A DNA stretch of 64,000 nucleotides. It comes from Pezicula radicicola. Lineage: Eukaryota; Ascomycota; Leotiomycetes; Helotiales; Dermateaceae. How positions within the stretch are numbered: the first letter of the stretch is position 1; each line of letters opens with the position of its first letter. This document shows positions 57,276-64,000 of this stretch, in pieces. The notes beneath the pieces are model-generated. The model saw only the letters and a list, made by a program, of their open reading frames with translations. It was not told the origin of the DNA and did no database searches. The translations under genes were made by a program, and so were the position numbers. The stretch is taken from positions 1,038,673 to 1,102,672 of the forward strand of contig PDUO01000012.1 in NCBI GenBank assembly GCA_003008705.1, given 5' to 3'.

Positions 57276-59261
57276 CTAAGCCTTAATCAACAAATCCCAT
57301 AATCCCTCCGCATTTTGAAACTCATGATGAATAATATTGACCAACCAACAATCGTCTCTCATTCCCTCAACAACACTCTTACTAGCACTCCTTGTCGGAT
57401 AAACCCTACTCCACTCTCCCCAGATACCGAATGCCTCTTCAGCCCACGCTCTGAAACTAACCTCTTCAATAATTGTTGGTGTGATGATTTCTTTTCCGGT
57501 GAAGCATCCCCAGGTTACGGCATTGGTGGCGCTTTCTTCACTGGAATCGCTGCTGGAGGTGATGAAGTCGCCGACTGCATTGCTGGCGTAGAAAGAGACT
57601 TGTTCGGGGAGAGATTGGAGTTTGGTGTGTAGAGACTTCCAGTCGGATGAGGGGATGAAGAGTTCGACGAAGGCTTTCTGAAATACGAAACCATTCTTGG
57701 GTCCCCAGCCGAATATTGGGTCGTCAGAACGAACGCCATTGACAGCTGGTTGGGAAGCGACGGTCCACCAGCCTTTCTTATTCAAAGCCAATAACTGTGG
57801 CTTAATGCTGTTGGTTTCCTCATTCAGTCCTTCTTCACTCCAAGGAAGGGCGCTTATAGTGCCTTCAATGTGGCGTATGAAAAGGTCAGTGATGTCTGAT
57901 GCGGATACAGGGTGGCCCCAGAGTTTAATGGCTTGGTTGACGGACATGTGTAAGGAGACACCATAGCCGTCAATTTCTCCGTAAGCTGGTGAGCGCGCAT
58001 CACCCCAACGGCCGTTGGGAAAATCATCCCAAGTTGCTTCGCGACCGAGGGAACCTTCTCCTTCAGAGATGGCCAGGGTGTTAGCGCGTGTGTTAACAGG
58101 CTCTGCTGGTTTAGACGCTTCAAGAGCGGTGGCTTCATAGTCTGGGTTAGACGTTTTAGTAGCGCTTATGATTACGCGGTTGTGCGGGTCAGAGTTGACT
58201 GATGATTTGCGTCTAGAGCTACGGTGGTTTGAGCCATTGACTGAGAGATTGGTGAGATTTTGGAGGGGAACATCTAGAATTGCGGATTCGTCGGGCGTGG
58301 CATTAGGAATAAGATTCGTTCGTTCGAGGATGAATGAGACAGCCTTTTCCAGATTCAGCGTGTAGAAATGAAATCCCCTCGGTCCAGGGGCAGAGATCGT
58401 CGAGGTCTTGATATGTGTAACTATTTCGCTCACAATATCCACTCCAACTTTCTTCACCATTTCATCATCACCCCGAACTTCATCCAGTCTTGAAGTGATA
58501 TCCGAAGGTAGTTTGGCATGGCTGAGCTTCGTTGTCCTCTTAATCATTTGATAGCTTTGAATTGGCATCATTCCTGGTATGATAGGGAGTGATTTGAAAG
58601 CACCACTCGGGTGTTCTCTTAATCTCTTTTCAAATTCATCGTATGCCTCCACGTCGAAGAAAAGCTGCGTCATGATAAAGTCGACACCAGCCTGGACTTT
58701 GTCCACAAGGTATGGTAAATCATGCTCGAGGCTCTGTCCAGTGGAACAGTCTTCATCCGCATGACCCTCTGGGTATGCTGCAACTCCAATGCAGAAATAA
58801 TCGCCATACTGCTTCCTGATATATTTGACAAGGTCAATCGCCCACTCAAACTCGACCTCCTCCGCAGGGGTATTCCCGTTCTTTTCGTCCACATCGCGGT
58901 ATTCCTCGCTCCTCGGTGGATCTCCCCGCAACGCCAATATATTTCTGATGCCAAGCACCTTCGCCTCTTCCAATGCCTTGTCGACCAATGATTTACTCAT
59001 GTTTGTACAGGTCAGATGTAAGCATGTTGTGAGACCCAAATCGCGCTGGCAAAGTTCCGCAAGCTCAAGAGATTTCGACGCTGTTGATCCACCGGCTCCC
59101 CACGTCACAGTGATAAAGAGAGGTCGGAGTGCTCGCGACATGCGATCAAGACGTGCGCGCAGGTTGGAAGAACCCATTGTTGTCTTTGGAGGGAAGAATT
59201 CGAGAGAGAAATAGTTCGTGTTCGGCGGCAAGGCCGCGATCTTGTCAGTGATCTTCTCCAT
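57276..59261 (-). CDS. Methylenetetrahydrofolate reductase (Met12 class)
   Basis: Reduces 5,10-methylene-THF to 5-methyl-THF, the methyl donor for methionine synthesis in the cytosol. Single exon, 661 aa. N-terminal FAD barrel: NYFSLEFFPPKTTMGSSNL, FITVTWGAGGSTASKSLELA, THLTCTN-like LHLTCTNMS, NILALRGDPPRSEE, FCIGVAAYPEGHADEDC and FIMTQLFFDVEAYDEF. A linker with KSSVNSDPHNR follows, then the regulatory C-terminal domain (WDDFPNGRWGDARSPAYGE, IKLWGHPVSASDITDLFIRH, NGWG-like IFGWGPKNGFVFQKAFVELF). The EFFPPKT spelling and length resemble yeast MET12 rather than MET13, so a second reductase gene is expected elsewhere. Start: first ATG, immediately before the family N-terminus. Confidence 0.93.
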   Translation of the reverse strand: MEKITDKIAALPPNTNYFSLEFFPPKTTMGSSNLRARLDRMSRALRPLFITVTWGAGGSTASKSLELAELCQRDLGLTTCLHLTCTNMSKSLVDKALEEAKVLGIRNILALRGDPPRSEEYRDVDEKNGNTPAEEVEFEWAIDLVKYIRKQYGDYFCIGVAAYPEGHADEDCSTGQSLEHDLPYLVDKVQAGVDFIMTQLFFDVEAYDEFEKRLREHPSGAFKSLPIIPGMMPIQSYQMIKRTTKLSHAKLPSDITSRLDEVRGDDEMVKKVGVDIVSEIVTHIKTSTISAPGPRGFHFYTLNLEKAVSFILERTNLIPNATPDESAILDVPLQNLTNLSVNGSNHRSSRRKSSVNSDPHNRVIISATKTSNPDYEATALEASKPAEPVNTRANTLAISEGEGSLGREATWDDFPNGRWGDARSPAYGEIDGYGVSLHMSVNQAIKLWGHPVSASDITDLFIRHIEGTISALPWSEEGLNEETNSIKPQLLALNKKGWWTVASQPAVNGVRSDDPIFGWGPKNGFVFQKAFVELFIPSSDWKSLHTKLQSLPEQVSFYASNAVGDFITSSSDSSEESATNAVTWGCFTGKEIITPTIIEEVSFRAWAEEAFGIWGEWSRVYPTRSASKSVVEGMRDDCWLVNIIHHEFQNAEGLWDLLIKA

Positions 59262-60462
59262 TTCGTAATATATTGTCGTAGGCGTCGAGAAGGGGATTCT
59301 TTTATGGAGGAAAAAGGCTTATTGTGTTGTTGTGATCAGGCTCCAGGCCAGCGTGCGGGCAGTCTGTGATGTTGACAAAGGACAAAGGAAAGGGAGATTA
59401 TTTGAAGTGGGGGAATCTTTGGAGGGGCTGGCTGCTGTCCCGAAATATCTTTTAGCGACCACGAGAGTTAGTTACGTCAAAGTCAAGGTTCAGGGATGAT
59501 CTGTTTAGCTGATCACGAGACCTCTTTTGGAGAATCCGTGAACCTACGAAGTAGGTAGTGCAAGATAGATACTGCCTCGTAGTTTTGATATCGAAGCCTT
59601 TCCTCGGGCAAGGCGGCTAAGAAACTATCCAATAACTACTTCTCAACGGCTACATAGCAACGCAGATAGGCACTGAGAAAGAACCGCTCATCACCAAGGC
59701 TAGGAACTAAAGTTTGACCTTTTTTCGTTCTCAATTTCCACTTCTCTCTCCTCTCATCCTTCAATCTACGTACGTACATGCATACATTTATTTTTCCTCC
59801 CCTCCCCTATGCGATTCATTCCTGCATGCACTTCTAAAGCTTGAAAAAATCGAAACCGTACACTGTGAAGGAATTCAGAAAAAAGACAAGATCCCAGCCG
59901 CCAATGTATGTCAGTTACGCCAGGTACCGAAGTTTTTACTAGAGAAACGGATGCATAAAAGGAAAAGAACGTCCTCCCGGAAACTGAAATCAGCCTCCCA
60001 CTGGGTATGATGAGCTATCGAAGGCCAAAGAGAGTTGCAATGTTACGACAACCCCTAGAGCTGTCCTACATAAAAGAGAACGGGCCGTCATAAGTAGTTG
60101 CGCTACTGCCGCAAGGTAGCTAGAGATGAATTTTCAAAAGAAGGTGTCCGTGAAGATGACACTCGAAGAAAGACGACTATTTCCAGAAGATCTTAGGTGA
60201 TGTACAAAAAGGTAGAAGATTATGCGGGCGTTATGGAGGTGGTTCAATATCGAAGTGATTGAACGTAGGCGGGTATTAGGTGGTGTTCATATGGCGGGGG
60301 AGATTCGTTGAGTCGTTTATGTGGCGGTTAATTGGTGGCCTTCGTGTCAGCCAAGGGGGGTGTGTAGTGTCGGAGGAACTTCATACCAGGCGAACTGGTT
60401 GCCTCTTAAATGTTAAAGATCCTGGAACAGGATAAGCGCGGATACAAACGGGAGGTATTGAC
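59262..60462. other. Intergenic region
   Basis: Promoter of the reductase gene on the left and 3' side of the G-alpha gene on the right. Pyrimidine-rich around 59740-59810. No gene seen. Confidence 0.5.
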
Positions 60463-61810
60463 TCAGAGTATCAACTTTTGTAAGTTTCGCTGGATGATCA
60501 TATCCTGCACTGAAGCCATCGTGACCTTAAGCAGGTTCGTATCGGTGGCATTAGTAAAGTGGCCGTATACCTCTCTGTTGGGATTTCTGTTCAAGGCCAC
60601 GAACTTGTCCATGAAGTATTTACTCGTCTGCTGCCAGCTGGCGGTATCGCCTAGGAAATCTGAAAAGCCGTGCCTAGTGATCGGGCTCGATTCGATTTTT
60701 GCTTTGAAGAGATCAATCTTGTTTAGGAACAAGATCAATGCTGACTTTGCAAACCAATGTGAATTGGCGATCGATTCCCAGAGCATCAAGGCTTCCTGCA
60801 TTTGATTCTGTGGAATCGTGTCAGTTCTTCAAACCCCACACTCGTAGAATGAACTTACTCCATCCTTGTCCTCTGCTAAGCATTGGTCATATCCACTGAT
60901 GGCCACCAAAAACATCAGACAGTGCACATTCTCGAAGCAATGGATCCACTTCTTGCGCTCAGATCGCTGTCCTCCAACATCGAACATGCGATATTGTATG
61001 TTTCCTAGATCAAAGTGTGTCTCGGTGATACCAGTGGTTCGGAGTCGTGCGCGGAGGACATCTTGGTCGGTAGGGAGGAAGTCTTTGCTGAAGAGCCGGT
61101 CTAGGTCTTCAAAAAAACTGTGCGCAATATCAGCAGGTAGTTGGCATGGTACAACGCTGCCATAGCCTTACTAGCTCAAATTGTCATGTAGAGCAAATTC
61201 ATTACCCCGCTCAATTCCCTTCTGCGTTCCTGGATCTTTCCACAGGTCCTTGAAGGCCTGTCTGTATTCTATCGGTATAGGGTCAAAAGGCTTGATATCG
61301 ATGTCGTCGCTGATGAGGGTTAGGTGGATCTGCCAAAGTCATGTTAGTAATGGTGCAACGTGGAGGGCTCTGATGGCGAGACGCGTACAGATGTATTTGG
61401 GTACTCGAATTCGATGCCAAACTCATCCATAGCCTCGATGGTCTTCCTGACGCCCTCGAGAATATTGTTGAAGATGATCAGACGCCATTCGTCCTTCTCG
61501 CTCTTGCTGAAGCCCTCCTTGGTATAAATCAGTCGCATCTGCTTGAGGATTGTTGATTTTCCACTCTCTCCGGCGCCTATTGCACAAGATCATTAGCCAA
61601 TCCATCATCATAGAACTTCCCAAGAACCAGGTCCCCAGCAGCGAATGTGATGGGCGATATCGTATATCGTAGCATTCGGGAAGAGGCGTCAGACTCACCC
61701 AATAGCAGCAGCTTCACCTGCCGCGCCATGGTCTTCTCATCTTCGCGGATGAGCCGGTCTAAATCTTTACTCTTCTTCGCCTCGGGATCCTCCCTACTAC
61801 CAAAGCACAT
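60463..61810 (-). CDS. Heterotrimeric G protein alpha subunit, group II (GNA-2-like)
   Basis: GTPase switch relaying signals from seven-helix receptors at the plasma membrane. Five exons, 61810-61699, 61576-61389, 61329-61172, 61117-60859 and 60807-60463, give 353 aa with closing phases. G1 box GAGESGKST starts at residue 38; the switch I region is [23 protein letters not shown] is switch [10 protein letters not shown] is the NKxD box; [11 protein letters not shown] is the TCAT-like box. The C-terminus is [12 protein letters not shown]. The N-terminus is MCFGS, without Gly2, so it lacks the myristoylation signal of groups I and III but has Cys2 for possible palmitoylation. [24 protein letters not shown] is typical of the GNA-2 group. 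No receptor gene is adjacent. Confidence 0.95.
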
Positions 61811-64000
61811 ATTGAAAGCCGTCGTCGATCGATGGAATTGGGGTTATCGAGAGATGATTCGGGGAGTGGTCATCAATTTGTGCACGAGGAATGCAGACTG
61901 GATGCGAGGGAGGGCAAAGTGGGTCGGTTCTCGGGAGTCGAGAGAAGTCTTCGGTTGTTCCAGGTGAACTTAAAGACAACGCGCATCAGAGCAACGCAAC
62001 GCAATGCAGGGCGGAAGGCAGAGGGCAGAGGGGAGGAGTACGTTGGGTTGTACCGTAAACGTTCGTGCGATTGCGATGTGCGTGGGTGAACAAAGATTGG
62101 GGATCAATGGGTCAATGGGTCAATGGATCAATTGAGTAGTCTAGTAAATGGAGGAGAGTCTAGGATGAAGGGCTTTGGAAAGGGGCCTAGAGGAGTTTAG
62201 GAGATGGTCTGAACTCTCTCCTGTTCCTGTTCACAAACAACAGCACGAAGCGAGAGAGACTTGACCATGCTAAGTCCAGGATCAGGACGTGATATGATAT
62301 GGGTGAGGGAAAAGCCCGCAAGCAGCCATAGGTCCTGCGAGTCCACAGCCAAGAGACGAGGACAAATTTGAAAGCATGCCATAGTACTGATATGCAATAT
62401 GCAATGAAAAGGAAAGGCTACAGGTGGTGCTGGCAGTCGATATGCAGGCCTGTTGGCGGGGCTGGCTGTCAAACAGGATCCATCGGAGAATCTTCAGCGA
62501 CTCAAGTACAGTGGTCGGGAGTGCTGTAGGGAGGTAGCATAGCCTAGTAGGTAGGTACAGTACTTACAGGAGAGGAGGCTGGAGAACTTCATTGAAATCA
62601 CCGATCTTCTAGCGGCGGATGTGCCCTGGCCTGTCGCCTGTCGTGTGTCTAGGTAGGTAGTACAGTATCTTTGCGCGCCTGCAAGGGCGCTCTTTCCAGA
62701 ACGATAACGTGGGACAGGGATGGGATCATGGACTGTCATTGTACAGTAGAATTTCGTACTGAAGCATCCCACTTTGTGCCCCTCGTCCGCCAATCAAGCC
62801 CCTCAACCGTAGTGTCTCCGGAGCACAGAACCACGTCCAAGATACCCGTTTTTACTGTAACGGATGGTGCACCCATGTGCCCGGATGCGGCTCCACTGAA
62901 AAAAATTCATTCAATATGACAGTAATCAATTGGTATCTCCCCAAGCGTCCAACGCGATATACGGGGCTCCCCCAGAGTTTAGTGGAAGCCTGAACCTACA
63001 GAAATTGACTCGCTCAGAATCATGGGACTTACCTACTCGAGAAGGGTTAGACTTACTCCGTGTTAAAAAGGTTATTGTTTAGGATTAAGAACTGTGGAAC
63101 GCCAGGGAGTCTGGTCTTCTACATAAGCCCCTTCTCTAGTCATCGTTTTAAACTCAAGGCACTACCTATGCATATTACCTATCCAACAAAGTGAGACAAC
63201 CTACTCAAGTCGATTAACGCTTGCACGGCTAAAATGCAGGCGCAAGAAGCAAAGAACAGAAGAGAACAGAAAGAACAACGACGACGCTCTTCCCCTGCAT
63301 ATCACATCATGATTTGAACATCCTTACAGTACTGTACATTAGTAGATGTTGATCGTCTATCCCCACTCCATGGGTTTTCTGGCTAAGTCGCGGCTGCTCG
63401 GAGCAGGACCTGTTCAAGTTCACGATCGCCAGTAGTTCTCCCGGAGCCATGGCCGTGCGGCAAGCAACGAGGCCATACCTATTTCGATTGTGATTCTTTG
63501 CCCAAAAGGAACACCTGAAACGCATATTTTAATTGCGGAAAGTTTAGATCAGGAGACGTTTGAGAAAGGTTATTCAACAAGTCAATGTTCTAGTCTTTCC
63601 TTTCCTCTTTCCCAATTAGGCGTCTAATATACTCCGTATCGCAACTCAGACTCAGACATTCGGACTTTCGCTGCTCGTATACCGCTAAGACCACTTTAGG
63701 AGAGTTCATATCGAACACTTTGCTGATCCCCTTAAAGCACGACCACCACAATGGTCCACGACGATGTCAAGCGTCAGCCACCAGATGCCACCAGATGCAA
63801 GACGAAAGCCTATCTATATCTCGAGCTCTAGTCGTTTATCTATCATCCGTTCCCAGGCTAGGGCGCTTAGTGGTGTAACATAGTACGGAGTACGGAGGTA
63901 ATGAAGTTTCGTTTTTGTGGTTCCAGTGGGCCAAATGCTATGGTCGTAAGAAACGCAAGTGTTTAAATATGCAATTGCGAAGTACATTGCGAGTTGTGTC
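61811..64000. other. Upstream region of the G-alpha gene, no gene seen
   Basis: Holds a short run of GGGTCAAT repeats at about 62104-62130 and several TAGGTAGGTA words near 62550 and 62650. All short frames to the window end lack features. A gene may start beyond 64000. Confidence 0.5.

Noticed and set aside
1..64000. CRISPR array, rRNA operon or biosynthetic cluster
   Set aside because: No spaced identical repeats of CRISPR type, no rRNA-like block, and the lone P450 has no synthase or terpene cyclase partner within the window.

Overview
The window looks like nuclear DNA of a filamentous ascomycete (Pezizomycotina; Leotiomycetes is a guess). The evidence is short GT-AG introns (about 50-120 nt) with CTAAC/CTGAT-like branch sites, plant cell wall enzymes, a group II G-alpha, an NLR-like NACHT/ankyrin relic and C-to-T decay of the repeat-induced point mutation (RIP) type. 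I rebuilt exon structures by eye; in most multi-exon genes the phases close exactly.

Layout. 1-5.2 kb is an extremely AT-rich, gene-free tract ending in a palindromic minisatellite that abuts the N-terminal stump of a secreted subtilase. 6.7-13.3 kb holds a cytosolic asparaginase with ankyrin repeats, a NAP/Vps75-type histone chaperone and a MYND-finger protein. 13.3-18.3 kb is patchy: AT-rich islands, a possible copia-type LTR, a DUF6594 membrane protein with a damaged 5' end and an unrecognised proline-rich ORF. 18.3-22.2 kb is a divergent pair for the pectin backbone rhamnogalacturonan-I: a GH28 rhamnogalacturonase and a CE12 acetylesterase, with a perfect CCG-G-CGG palindrome in their shared promoter. 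24.8-31.8 kb has a seven-helix fungal rhodopsin-domain protein, a decayed NACHT-ankyrin gene and a secreted intradiol dioxygenase. 33.05-34.44 kb is a complete Tc1/mariner element with perfect inverted repeats and a transposase frame carrying 13 stops but no indel. 35-46 kb has a secreted Hsp70-like protein, a P450, a fructosamine kinase-like protein, a CMP/dCMP-type deaminase and an amino acid permease. 46.4-61.8 kb is largely conserved: GH3 beta-glucosidase, GT15 mannosyltransferase, gamma-tubulin complex protein, methylenetetrahydrofolate reductase and a group II G-alpha. 61.8-64 kb shows no gene.

How it fits together. The rhamnogalacturonase, acetylesterase and GH3 enzyme suit a plant-associated or litter-decaying lifestyle. 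The repeat-poor 42-62 kb part carries intact genes, while the left 40 kb alternates genes with mutated repeats. I found no CRISPR, rRNA or convincing tRNA, and no clearly new multi-gene system. The most informative signals are the rhamnogalacturonan pair with its palindrome, the stop-riddled but indel-free transposon, the NLR relic with dated lesions and the graded minisatellite at the AT-rich boundary.
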